Shown in pieces: positions 23,827-36,393 of a stretch of DNA of 64,000 bases (positions are counted from its first letter, which is position 1; the number at the start of each line of letters is the position of its first letter). The translations under genes were made by a program, and so were the position numbers. The DNA is taken from positions 5,766,001 to 5,830,000 of the forward strand of contig NC_134678.1 of NCBI RefSeq assembly GCF_024713945.1. Reading direction: 5' to 3'. Origin of the DNA: Dermatophagoides farinae. Its lineage: Eukaryota; Arthropoda; Arachnida; Sarcoptiformes; Pyroglyphidae. Under the pieces are notes generated by a model. The model saw only the letters and a program-made list of their open reading frames with translations. It was not told where the DNA came from and made no database searches.

Positions 23827-25427
23827 ATGTGTATTATTATGATTAAAACAACAATCAAATTGTTGTTGTTCTTCATAATTGGTAATTTCCATTTCACATA
23901 AACATTTTTAACTCATTTTAATAATTGCAAACCGAACATTCATTAGCATCATCAGCATTGGCCACTTGGACTGAACATGATGGTCTTCTTTGTAATGGCG
24001 ATTCATCCCGAAGAACTAATAAATATGTGGATTTTCTTAAACACTTTGAAAATGGTTTGAAAATTATACGTGGTTCAGATCTTATACGAAATGCATTTCG
24101 TTTGAATCAAAATTCGTATCTATCAATGACTACTAGGTATGATTTTGTTGATTATATTGATTTGATGATGTGTCTGCCATTATAATCATAAATTCATTCA
24201 TTATTATATAAACATAGTGACATCTTTCCGGAAGGTTTGCCCATACAGTTTTCATTTTCATGTACATTCCGTAATCTTCAAACAAAAATTTCCAAACAAA
24301 TTTCACCATTTAGTCTATTGAATATTGATGATTTTATGGGAAATTCACAGTAAGTTTCTATTCAACAAAGTATACCAATAAATTACTTATTTTTCGTATA
24401 ACAGGTTTAGCTTAAATGTTATTCCAAATGATAATTTAATCGAACTAGATTTTCCCGATTCTAGAACATTGAGATTTAAACATGTCAAATTCTATCAAAA
24501 TGATTGGAACAAAATTGACATTAGTTTTCAGCCATCGAATATTTCCTTGTTTGTAAATTGTCATAAGCATGATACCCAATCCATAGACTTATTTCCGGAA
24601 TTGGATCTTGATGGTGATATAACTCTTTGTAATGCTGCTTCCATTGACATTCAATCAATGTCATTAGATTGCGATGCTACTCGACCTTTACGAGAGAAAT
24701 GTGACGAAATTGTAAGTATGAAAACACAACGAAAATTTAAGAATTTATTTATTTTTTCAAAATTCTATAAAGATTCGAACGCCGCCAAAAATGGAGTATA
24801 AAACAGTTGAAATTGTCAAAGAATGCTGCGAACCGACAAAATTGGATCGAGGAGAGATAAAATTACTTATTTTTGACGTTTTAAATGGTATATGGTTTCG
24901 TCATTTTGAATGTTCAAATTAATTTTTGTATTTTTTTTTACACAGATAATCTTGATTATTTTTCCGCATATTTTCGGGGGAATCCAGGAAAACCAGGCAT
25001 AGGTTTACCAGGAGAAATTGGTCCTAAAGGTTCAAATGGATTACCGGGAGAGAATGGCCGTTGTATTCAGGGTGAAAAAGGAGAACGCGGAGAAAAAGGA
25101 AATAAAGGAGATACCGGCTTCGCAGGACAAAAAGTTTGTATAATTTTTTTTATGTTTGATATTAAATTGAATTTTTTGAAAAAGGGAAATGCAGGATCGC
25201 AGGGTCCAATAGGTATTACCGGTGCAACAATCATCGGACCCAAAGGTGATAAAGGAATGCGAGGTATTCAAGGACATGCCATTCATGGTCCACAAGGACC
25301 ACCTGGCCGAGATGGCATATGCAATAAATGTGACCGATTGGGTTTGGAAGGTCTACAATTTATGTTATCACAAAATCAACGTCAAATCAAAGGACCACCG
25401 AAAATAATTTTTAAAAAATTTAATTAG
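23827..25427 (+). CDS. Short secreted collagen with N-terminal thrombospondin-like (TSPN/LamG) domain
   Basis: Seven small exons: 23827-23881, 23947-24136, 24218-24349, 24405-24711, 24773-24887, 24946-25133 and 25185-25427; all phases agree, about 409 residues. Exon 1 to the start of exon 2 encodes a signal peptide (IKLLLFFIIASSALA). A TSPN-type LamG domain follows (about residues 25-235), with LKIIRGSDLIRNAFRL, IQFSFSCTFRN, FSLNVIPNDNLIELDF, WNKIDISFQPSNISLFVNC and DGDITLCNAASIDIQ, as at the front of FACIT collagens (IX, XIX, XXI) and collagens V/XI. The collagen part has only about 25 Gly-X-Y triplets with short breaks and Cys residues (GRCIQG, CNKC). It is far shorter than any vertebrate FACIT. 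Its last 8 coding bases overlap the HBS1L coding end on the other strand. Family call is good; orthology is not assigned. Confidence 0.82.
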
Positions 25428-27979
25428 TTTTCAAAATTTTCGTTACAATACCAGTGCCCATTGTAAAATGTTCTGAACGAATGACAAAACGTCCATATTC
25501 TTTACTATTATCGAATGTTTCAATACAAATCGGTTTCTGTGAAGTAATCTCGACAATTGCAGCTTGATTTTTGCCCAACAACCGTGGATTCCGTTTGATC
25601 ACTTCATTTTTGTTTTTATCTAATTGTGCACATAGTTTGGTCAATGTAACTACTTCATTCAAACAAACCGAATAAATTATCACTGATGAACCCTAAAAAA
25701 TAAATTGAAAAATTATTCAAATTAAAATAATTTCTTTGATGAAAAATTAGATTGACTAACATTTATTAGGGGCATTCCAATGGTGCCAAAAGTAACGATA
25801 CGAGCTTCGAATTTGGTGGCCATAGTGCAAGGCGAAAGAATATCACAAAGTAAGTTTCCGATGGAAATTTCTAAACCATCGACTTGAGTAATGTTTAAAG
25901 AGACAACATCACCTGCGAATGCTTCCAGTTGATTTTCGTTGTCGATGGTGATATCTATTATATTTAAGAGAGAAAAATTAATGGAAATATTTTAGCCAAA
26001 TAATTCTGGATACTCACTCTTTACGGTACAGTATTCATTATTCGGTAAAATGAGTAATTTTTGATTTGCCTCTACATAACCATAATCGATTTTTCCAGAT
26101 AAATAAATACCCGAAGTTTGTCCTTTGAATAAATCACTAATCGACATTCGAAAAGGTTTATCCACAAGACGTGGAGAACATGTGAAATTATCTGTTATCC
26201 ATAAATGTTGTGTATGGTAATTAATTCAAAATGGTTGATGATTGATTAATTGATTGATTACCTATAATGTCGATCACTGTTGGCCCGTTATACCAATTAA
26301 AGTTTGGATTTTTTGATAATTCAATGAGATTATCACCAGTCATACCACTGCATGGTATATATTCCACCGATTGATCTTTAAAGCCTACTTGTTTTAAGAA
26401 TTTTCGTATCTTGTCGACTATTTGCTTATATCGTGTTTGATCGAAATCAACATTGTCCATTTTATTTATGACAATTGCCACCTGTGTTATTCCGAATGAT
26501 CGTAATAATAAAATATGTTCCTGTGTTTGACCACCGGCTTCGAAACCACTTTCAAATTCACCATTTGTAGCATCTATCACCAACATGGCCACATCAGCTT
26601 TTGTCGTTCCCATTATCATGTTCGGTATAAAATCTCGATGTCCCGGTGCATCCAGAATATTGACAATACGTTTTGATGTTTCGAAACAATGATGACCAAC
26701 ATCAATGGTTATACCACGATTTCTTTCTTCATCAGTTTCATCCAACACCCAGGCATACATGAAAGATGCTTTGCCAAGTTTTTTAGCTTCGGTTTCATTC
26801 TTATGCATATGTTTCTTGGAAACATTGCCCAACAAAGCCAATAGGTGTCCCATGATTGTACTTTTACCGGCATCAACATGACCAGCAATCACCAAATTTA
26901 GTAGCATTTTTTTACCATCTATTCGTTTCGTATGGTAGATTTTTCCGATCTCTTCAATACTTTTTTGTTTGATATTCTGTCTAATTATTTTAGCGCTAAT
27001 TGGACTGGGTGGAACTGATGACTTTTCAGGTGTTTGGAGCATCATCTTGGTTGGAACGATTCTTTTGGCTGTTTCGACATTTTCGGCTTTTTTATTGCTT
27101 TCTGAGTTAACTGTTGTTTGTTTTTTGATAAGTTTTGGAGAATCTGATGAAACAAGATAAAAAGAGGAAATTTGATCCATGTGAAATTCGATAATCTATA
27201 TTGTAAAAAAATTAGCACCTCTTTGAGCTGCGATTTGATTCTTGTATATCTTCAATGATTTTATCATGAAATCTTTTAAAAATTTTCTAATTTTATAATG
27301 ATTTAAATCATTGCTGATGATGGGGTTGTTTGCATTGTTTTTTGTTGAATTTGGCAATTTTGTCGTTACAGCTCTAAATAATTTAGAATTTCGCGACTCT
27401 ATCGCTAAATCAAAACCTTTTGTGATCTTTGAAAATTAATCATGATTGGAAAAGATATTACCTGTGACAATAATTTCGGATTTTTGTTGTTTCTCCTTTT
27501 TTTCTCGTTGATTTGATAATAAAAAGTCTATGGCTGATTCGGGATCGCATTTAGTTTGTTTTAAGGCAAATAGAATTTCCTCTTCAGATTTCGAATCACC
27601 AATCGCATCACGAATAAATTGGATACAAGAATTAAGCTTTGTACCTTTGTTTTTATACATAATTAATATAATAAAAAAAAACAATGATAAAAATATGTTC
27701 TTTTATGCATACTTGTAAGATCATCAGTTTCAGATGGTTGATCCAATGATTCTGGAAAAGTATTCATATTATTCTCATATAGATACATGTTTGCTGTACC
27801 GGGTGAGATGCATAAATCTTCTTCCACAGAACGTCCATATTGATCATAATCATAATCATCATATTCTGTGATGTAAACAAAAAATAAGAGAAAAATTACG
27901 AGCAAAATAAACAATACACATCATTTTCAAGCAAACCTTCGGAAAAAGTACGTGTTCGTATGTTTCGATGACGAGACAT
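25420..27979 (-). CDS. HBS1L: HBS1-like translational GTPase (ribosome rescue)
   Basis: Partner of Pelota (Dom34) in no-go and nonstop decay. Exons: 27937-27979, 27713-27865, 27462-27644, 27219-27416 (probable), 26262-27143, 26018-26191, 25761-25954 and 25420-25692. With all of them the product is about 699 residues, without the 198-base exon about 633 (human 684). Start MSRHRNIRTRTFSE matches HBS1L, followed by EYDDYDYDQYG and the HBS1_N fold. GTPase motifs are AGHVDAGKSTIMG (G1), RNRGITIDVGHH (G2), LDAPGHRDFI (G3), INKMDN (G4) and PCSGMTGDN (G5 region). Domains II and III run through LPNNEYCTVK to the final IVTKILKTN. The order and the long N-terminal part separate it from eRF3 and EF1A. 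The middle exon shows no motif I recognise. Confidence 0.94.
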
Positions 27980-28370
27980 TTTTTAAAGGGAATATTTCAT
28001 GAATATTATTAATTAACAAATATTATAACACTAAACAATAAATTACAAATCAATAAGAAAAAAAAATATTATTAAGCCTAAATGTGTTTATATACTGATG
28101 AAAGGGATATTTCCAAATTCAGAAAAAGTGGATTTTTTCTCAACAATTCTATTTCGACATTCCTGGATCAACCTAATATTCAGATACATTTATTCCATCC
28201 ATCCATCGATGGATATTTATTATTTTTATTATTATATTAGATTTTAATTGTTATATCATCAATTTTTATTTATTTATCTTTCGCACATATTTAACAAAAA
28301 TAAATCATTATGTAAATTTTTTTTTTCGTTCAATTTTCTCTTGCAATCAGTGTGATTAATCGTTGAGCAA
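27980..28370. promoter_or_regulatory. Divergent promoter region HBS1L / INPP4
   Basis: 391 bases between two head-to-head start codons. A CCATCCATCCATCGATGG patch sits at 28196-28213. No coding potential; assignment as promoter is positional. Confidence 0.45.
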
Positions 28371-31300
28371 ATGCATGTGGAAAATGGAAATATTTTGGAT
28401 GTATTGTTTGCTGGCAAGGATTCTGGTTTATTTGCAAAACAAGGAAAATTATGGATCAATCAGAATGATTTGTTTTTGAATAATGATAATGACCATGATA
28501 ATCATCATCAACAACCATTTGATGACCATAAAAAATTCATTCAATACTATTGTCGACTTCGTGGAAATCTTTTGTTTGTGATCGATTTGGATAATTCAAA
28601 AATCATATCAAAGCCATTAAATCTAATCATTTTGAGCCAAAATTTCAACATAAAATTATGCGATTCAAAGCCAAACTGTTCATTGTTTGAATTTTGTTTA
28701 GTTTTGAATGTACATAAGGATACTAATAAAAAGAAAAATTATCATTTTGCCTGCAATACAATTGAAGATCGTGATGATTGGATCAAAAACATCTATCTAG
28801 CATCATTCCATTTTCTTCGCAGTCTACATAAAGCCCTTGGTGATGATTTCTTGCAGAAACAAAATTCATATCAACATGACGCTATCAATGATGGGGTCGA
28901 TTATCATCATGTTGATTTATTGAAATATCTTCGCATCATAATTGGCTGTGATAATGTGCTCACCTTGTGCAACCATTCTGGTACTAGTCCTCGATTTTTC
29001 ATAAAACTTTTTTCACGAAATCCATTGAAAAAACAAGAATGGAAATTTTTGGGACAAACTGAATCGATCCAATCAAAAAGTCCTCAATTTGTAAATTCGA
29101 TTTCCATTTTTATTGATGTGGATAATTTCCTAGAAATTGAGTTGAAATTCGAACTTCACTACGTAATTGAAACTCATTTAAAAATCGAATTCCTTTATGC
29201 GTATGCTTATGAAAAAATTATTGCCAACCAAATAGACACACCGAAAATATTCAAACTTAATCTTAAAAATCCTAAAACTAACAAATTGGTTGGAAAATTA
29301 AAATTTCAAATCATAGACAACTCTAATGACAATAGTCATCATCAATTTACACTAAATCATTCAAAAATGTCTAATAAACCTATAATCATAAGAAATGAGC
29401 ACAATGAAAACATTTCATCGAACCTATTCAATGCATCAAGTACAAAACGATTATTTTTCAGTGCATATGATCAATCAATTGCATCCAAAATCATTCTTGA
29501 AGAATGTATGCAAGATACACGTTTTGTATTCGTGATTCCAATGATTATTCTGTAAGTATGATTTTTGGTTGTATTACTTGAATAATTTTTTCTTAAAACT
29601 TTAATCATAGAAAATCGCATGTAAAGGACGAAGATTTTATACGGAATTCAATTCTAGAACAAGCAAAATTGCTTTCAAAATGTGATTTTTATCATAGACT
29701 TATTGATTTTCATTCACAAAACATTAAATCATTAGAAAACATTGTTAATGAAATTGCATCATTTATGGTGGACCATACGTTTCGATCATCCACGATGAAA
29801 AAAGATTTATTTCTTCAATTTGTGCCAATCAATTTTCATCGTCAATTGTTTAGAGTCAATTTTGAAGGAAAATCGTCAAATATACTACGAATCTACACTG
29901 TAGGAGCTTTTGCATGTCATCATTATGGTTTTGAAAAATATAATTGGAAATTATCTATGCTTATGAATTTAGTCGGAAATCAAACAATAGACGAATTCGT
30001 TTGCGTTGATGAGACATGGAAATTGTTACAAAAATTAATGAAAATATCGCACAATGAACGTATAATTTCCGATTGTTTGAATGATTTGATCAAACATTTC
30101 AAAAATGATAACAAATCGGAAATAAAATTCTTGTACGAACGTATTTACAGTTACGCTGAAGAAGTGATTGATTTAATTGCCAAAAATGATGGAGAATCAT
30201 TTGTCAATCAGATGAATACAATAATGAGCAATCATGTTCCTAGTTATTCTGAAGAATGTCAATTGGAGCCAATTGATTTAACCTATTTAAATATAAAAGC
30301 TTGTTTTGTCGATATTAATGATAAAATTGAACGTCAAAAAAACCAGAAAAAATGTCTTTTCAATGAATTTGAACCGTGCAATCGAAAACTGCGTAATGCA
30401 ATCGCATCATTGAGACGAACCATATTGGCTTGTTATATAAGTTCATTTGCCGAATTGAAATCATCAAAAGATATCGAACATTTGCATCAAATTAAATTTC
30501 GTTGGCTATCATTAATGAGTCAATCATTGACCACATTGATCATATTCATACAGGACCATCTTTTAGACGATAAAATTAATATTAAATTTTTGGCCAACAT
30601 ACATCGTACTGGCTTTATTTCGATTTTATATGAAACATTGTTGAGTTGTTTTTCCGAAGAAACTGGTATGCTTGAAGATATGATCTTTGCTTTGGATACA
30701 ATCTCTAACATCACTACTATTACCTTTCGTTTTGATGGCCAAACGACATCGGATTCGACATTGATGATTCCGGAAATCGATTTTAATAATAACAAAATAC
30801 ACCTTTTATTTCATATTCATCCCCTTAAAATTGATGGAAAATTAGTAATCAATAGTGATCGAATAGAATGTCAAATGTTATTGCTTATTTTCAATGTTGG
30901 CGTGAATCAACAGGCATCATTACCCAACAAGTAAGTAAAATCTAATCATTTTTATCAAATCAATTTATTTTTTACCGTTTTTAGCATCTTCAAAAAGAGC
31001 TTACAAGAAGAAGTGAATGAAGTTAGTTTTTCGAAACTCGGACTTTTTATCAACCAATTCTATTCGAATGATGATCATGTTAAAAAATTGTTAAAAAATT
31101 TGGAAACCGAATTGAAAAGTTTCAAATCAAAGAATATCAAAATTTTAGAATTGGCCAATGAAATTATTCGTCATTTGAATGGAATCAAGGTAACCTGTTG
31201 TAAAAGTGCTAAAGATCGCACTGGAATGTCGGTAACATTGGAAGAGGTACGATATACATTTAAATTTTTGAATTTACAAAAAGATATGCATTCACATTTA

Positions 31301-31541
31301 TTTCAAACAATGTTGGATACACTTCGAAGGTAAGAACATTTTTTTTAAACTGTTATGTTTTATAAATAAATTAATTAATATTTTTTATTGTTGAACGAAA
31401 AAAAACAGAGATGGAACAAGAATTGAAAATGTTCAGAAAAATATTGGTGCCAAAAAATATGCATTTAATTATCTATGTTTGTTAACATTTCCAATGGAAT
31501 TTCGGCCACCATCTGGAACTTATTCAAATGTGGAATCATAA
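28371..31541 (+). CDS. INPP4: Inositol polyphosphate 4-phosphatase (INPP4A/B)
   Basis: Removes the 4-phosphate of PtdIns(3,4)P2, ending PI3K signalling on plasma membrane and endosomes. Exons: 28371-29551, 29611-30930, 30985-31329 and 31409-31541, about 992 residues. The N-terminal region (KQGKLWINQNDLF ... ACNTIEDRDDWIKNIY) reads like a PH-type domain, followed by a C2-like part. The catalytic CX5R loop is CKSAKDR (codons 31199-31219), followed by TGMSVTLEEVRYTF, the INPP4 signature. Just before it are LLLIFNVGVNQQASL and ILELANEIIRHLNG, both family-conserved. The end RDGTRIENVQKNIGAKKYAF and EFRPPSGTY match the INPP4 C terminus. Invertebrates usually have a single gene, so A versus B is not distinguished. 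Confidence 0.94.
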
Positions 31542-32516
31542 TCGAGATAATTATTGTAATGACAATTTTTTAATTGCAACAAACATTGACATTTATATAT
31601 TATTTTAATTATTATAATCTAATTAAAATTAATTTTTGCCATAAATTCTGATTTTCTCAATGATTTTTTTTCCTTTAAATTTTCCTTTGTATAAACTTGT
31701 CAATGTAACAGGTAAAAAAAAATCTATGCATGCAATTTAATTCATTCATAGATAGATAGATTGATGAGATGGTTGATTGGTCGCGATCATTTTTTTTTTT
31801 TTTTATTATTTGTGGTTACCTGATTGCTTAATTGTCATGTTTGAATTTTACCTGGTGGCTTGTTTTTAAGCCATGAAAGCAGCCTACACACATACGCATG
31901 ACGTACGTTGTCACGCCCTGAACGTTTGGTTATAGTCACAATGGACAAAAATTTCCATCGTAAAACGATTTATAGATATATGGCAAATATGGTGATGGCT
32001 AAAATGAAGAATTGTATTGCATTGTGACTATTTTCGATGAGCTTGATTGTGTGATGTGTTTTATAGTGGGTTTTCTTTCACTCCAAGGATCATCATGGAA
32101 ATTGAATGGATCATTATCTGGAAATTTGATGAATAATAATTGTTTAATAGATCAGATTCAATTCAACGATTTTTGATTTGTTTTTAACATTGAAAAAATT
32201 CATGTTTTTATTACCATCATATTCTATCTATCCTTTTAAATTCTTTGTTAGAGATTTGAACAAAGTGACGTGTAATTTGATTTTTTTTATTGTTTATATC
32301 GTAATGATGATTTTGTGTTATGATGAGGATATTGAATGACGTTGCTTAAAATGAATATTTTATGTGTATAGATGTTGATAGCGTTTTTTTTTGCTTTTTG
32401 ATCTATAACAACTAAAGTGACAAAACTATTATGTCAACAAACTAATTTCAATTGATTCATTCTGTTTTTATCAATGAACACTCATCATCATACGAATTTT
32501 ATTGCGATTGATCAAA
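31542..32516. other. Spacer between INPP4 and lethal giant larvae
   Basis: No gene seen. AT-rich, with a poly(T) run near 31789-31804 and a less AT-rich patch at 31845-31935. Presumably INPP4 3' UTR on the left and the next gene's promoter and 5' UTR on the right. Confidence 0.6.
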
Positions 32517-35500
32517 ATGAAGTTCTTCGGAAAAAGCTCACAACACACGACCGCATTAGATAGAGTAAAGTTGTATAAAGATTTCTACGAATTTCGAAAG
32601 GTTTGTCAAAATTATTTGTCGCTTGTTCGTAGGATTATTTACATATTATTTGTGATGGATTTGTATTAAACATCCGTTGCTATTTAATATCAATTATTAT
32701 TATCATTTGTTGTTTATTATTGTTCTGTAGACTGTTTTGCATGGATTTCCGGCCAATCCTACATGTATAGCTTTTGATAAACATCATCGACTGCTTGCAA
32801 TAGGAACAAAAAATGGATCTTTACAAATGTATGAAAACTGAATATCATTGTGTAGTTTCTCTAACTTAATCAATTATTGTATTTTTACAGTTATGGTAAA
32901 TTAGGTGTCGAATTTCACTATCAATTCGAAGATGAGCTGGAAATTGTCCAGATTTTTTTCATCTCTAGATTGGGTGCAGTTCTATGTTTGTGTGATGATT
33001 TTTCCATACATTTGTTAAAAATTCCGTCAAAATCTTCACATAATGACATCTCTAAATTATATACGAATGATTTTTTTGTTCGTGAAGACGATAATGATCA
33101 TGCGACAATTATCACGTCATTAGCATTGAATGGAAAGGAAAACTTGTTGTTCATTGGTCTTAAAAATGGTGATATACGATTGTTGGACATCGATGATTCA
33201 CTCAAATTGAAAGATGATATAATTAGACTAGATGAAATCTTGAAATCAATTCCTGAAGAAATGAAATTGAAACCTGGATCAGTTGAAGTGATTGAAGAAC
33301 AGCCTGGAATCGATGGAAAAATTCTAATCGGTTATAATCGAAGTTTGATTGCCTTATGGGACTATCAAAACAATTCCATAGATAATTATTTTCACATTGA
33401 GCAGGTAATAATTTTTTTATGATTGTTTTATTCAATTTCAGAAAATTTATCAATTCACGTTGGTTTTAGCACCTAGAACATTTATCATGGAATAAAAATG
33501 GCAGCGATTTTATTAGCTGTCATAATGATGGCAGCTATAATATCTGGTCGGCAAAACAAGAACATCATGACTGTAAGAATTTCAAATTGCCATATGGACC
33601 ATTCCCTTGTAAGGCGATAAAAAAAATATTTTGGAATTCATCTTCATGCGGGTAGATCAAATTACAACGGTTAAATTAAAATTGTAATGTTTAATCGATT
33701 ATTTTTACTTTGTTTAGAGAATATATCGTTTTCAATGGGGGTATGCCACGTGCATCCTATAGTGATAAAGAAACGGTTTCAATTATACACAATGTTCAAA
33801 AAGAAAATTCATCCGCTAATGAGAGAAATGTTGTTTTGGATTTTACTTCCAAAGTCGTGGATTTCCTACCCATATTCTCAGCTATGGAAAATGATGATTT
33901 AAAGCTTCAAGCTTTGATTGTTTTAGCGGTAGAAGAGATCGTCGTTATTGATTTGCAGCATCCAGATTGGCCGCAGTTCAAATTACCCTATCTAGCTTGC
34001 CTTCATTCATCACCGATAACATATTCTCAGTACTGTTTTGATGTGAAAACCGATATTTACAATCGAATATCAGAAAGTGGAGATGCAGAGTCTAATGTCA
34101 AATACAGTCCAAATATTTGGCCAATCGATGGAGGTATAGCAGCCATTAGTGGTTCCGGATTATCAATCAACGAAAGTCATCATTTATTAATTACTGGGCA
34201 TGAAGATGGTACTGTTCGTTTTTGGGATGCATCGACTAAATCATTGAAATATTTGTATACTATACATACATCGAAGTTATTCAATGTTAATGAAGATGAC
34301 AATATTTTAATCGAAAACGAGGACCATGATTTAAGTGGTGAAGATGAAGATCAATCTGAATGGCCACCATTTCGTAAAGTCGGCCAATTCGATCCTTATA
34401 GTGATGATCCAAGATTAGCTATAAGAAAACTTACTTTTTGTTCTGAACAAGGTATCTTGGTCATAGGTGGTACAGCCGGACAGATGATCGTATTTGAATT
34501 TCGTGACAAAGCTGCTGAATTTTCACCGAATTCCATTGAGATACGAATAATTGACGAAAAAGATTCTTTTGTATGGAAAGGGCATAGCTGTTTACCCATT
34601 CGAAAATCAAACATTAAATTACCCTCAGGTTTTCAACCAACAAGTTTGGTTCAAATCCATCCACCTGCTGCTGTAACTGCATTAGTTATTTCCACGTGTT
34701 GGCAAGTGGTTAGCATTGGTACTGCACATGGATTTGCATTGTTTGATTATTCCAAGAATTTGCGATTAATTGTAAAATCAACGTTAAAACCAAGCAATAT
34801 TTCATCGGCAATGGGCGGTGATGCTTTGATTTCACGACGTAAATCTTTTAAAAAATCACTTCGTGAATCATTCCGACGTTTACGGCGTAGTCGATCTCAG
34901 AAAAGCAAACGTAATATTCAAAAGAATCAACAGTCAATGGCAAAAATTCAAGAAACCAATAGCAGGTTGAATAAATTTCCCGATCTGATTGAGCCAATTA
35001 AACCGGTTGAACGGGCCATAGAAGTAATCGCCAAGACGAATGAAGATATGATGAGTTCTATGGTGCGATTTTTCTACTTTTGTTCTTCACCAATCATAAA
35101 CAGTAAGTAAAATTTTTATCAATGACATTGTTTTATTGATGATATTTTTTTAGATCAACCTTGTCCATCCTTTTGGGTGGGCACGAATGCAGGAACACTT
35201 TTAATTTACGTTTTAATTAACGATAAAAACGCTTCAAATGCAACAACACGATGTTGGCAATTGGCCAAAGAAGTGCAACTGAAACATAAAGCACCGATCA
35301 TATTTATACGATTAATCGATTCTAATGGAGCACCATTGTTTGAAAATATACCGTCACAATTGGTAGATAATGAAAAGCCGATGCCAAGTCGAATTTTGAT
35401 CTGTTCTGAAGAACAATTCAAAACTTTTAGTCTTCCAAATTTCAAGACCATCAACAAATTCAAATTGACCGCACATGAAGGTGCGCGTGTAAGAAAAATT

Positions 35501-36024
35501 GACATAGGAAAATTCTATCACAAACAAAATACAAATCTTTCGGAATATTCATTAATGTTTTTGACCAATCTGGGAGATGTGAACATATTTTCATCATGGT
35601 CAGATTTTAAACGAAAATATCAACATCATTTTCTAAAAAAAGAAGATATACACGGAATTTCTAGTTTAGTTTTTACGAATACGGGTGAAGGTTTCTATCT
35701 AAAATCATCGAGTGAATATCAAAGATTTAGCTTGTCCGCTCGTCGAGCAGGTCATCTAGAATGTCACATAAAATTAGAAGAAACTGAAACTACTGTTTCA
35801 AACGATACGGCAACAAATATAATTTCGTAAGTGATATATAATTTTTCACAAAAATCATCATCATTGAATTAAAATACTAAAATTATTTCTAACATAGAAG
35901 CAATATCTCGATAGACGATAAAAATACTTCACCGATTTCTCCAGCTAAAAACCAAAATGGTGTTTCCAGTATTGATCAGAATGGCACCATTTCTGCAGGA
36001 AGTGATCCTGAATTGACATCTTGA
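32517..36024 (+). CDS. l(2)gl: Lethal giant larvae homolog (LLGL, cell polarity WD40 protein)
   Basis: Basolateral polarity protein that antagonises aPKC/Par6. Exons: 32517-32600, 32731-32828, 32891-33404, 33470-33651, 33718-35102, 35154-35826 and 35898-36024, phases consistent, about 1020 residues. The start MKFFGKSSQHTTALDRVKLYK and then TVLHGFPANPTCIAFDKHHRL and IGTKNGSLQIYGKLGVEFH are characteristic of LGL. Double beta-propeller features include HLLITGHEDGTVRFWDAS and the LGL hallmark WPPFRKVGQFDPYSDDPRLA. The aPKC-phosphorylated membrane-binding loop is present: RKSFKKSLRESFRRLRRSRS. WVGTNAGTLLIY lies after it. Tomosyn (STXBP5) is excluded by the FDPYSDDPR motif, the basic loop, and the absence of a C-terminal R-SNARE. 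Confidence 0.95.
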
Positions 36025-36393
36025 TCTTTGAAAAAAGAAATTGACCAATCATGTTCATGATAATCTACAATTGCATGAACAAAACGATATTTTCTTTCTA
36101 TATATATTTTTTATTTGTTGTTTTTAAATTTTTTCATTCTTTCATTTTTGGACTTTTTATTGGAAAAATTATCCAGAATCTTTTAAAAATATTTGATTTT
36201 AAAAATAAAATTGATAATTATCAAAAAACGGAAAAGATGTTAGTTTTACTATTTGCACCCAACTTGGCTGATAATGATGAAATTGCTAATTTATGATGTG
36301 TTTACAATAATATTATTTTCTATAAATAAATTTCATTCATTATCATGGTTCATTTATCTTTTTATCGATCACAGTTCTGGTAAATTCTAAAAA
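36025..36393. other. Spacer between LGL and MGRN1
   Basis: No gene seen. It must contain the LGL 3' UTR and the MGRN1 promoter and 5' UTR. A hydrophobic open frame (36051-36296) is a poly-T translation without family resemblance. Confidence 0.6.

Noticed and set aside
32517-36024. Tomosyn (STXBP5) instead of LGL
   Set aside because: FDPYSDDPR motif and the basic aPKC-site loop are LGL hallmarks; there is no C-terminal SNARE.
36051-36296. 81-codon hydrophobic frame after LGL
   Set aside because: Follows the LGL stop at once, poly-T based, fits a 3' UTR.
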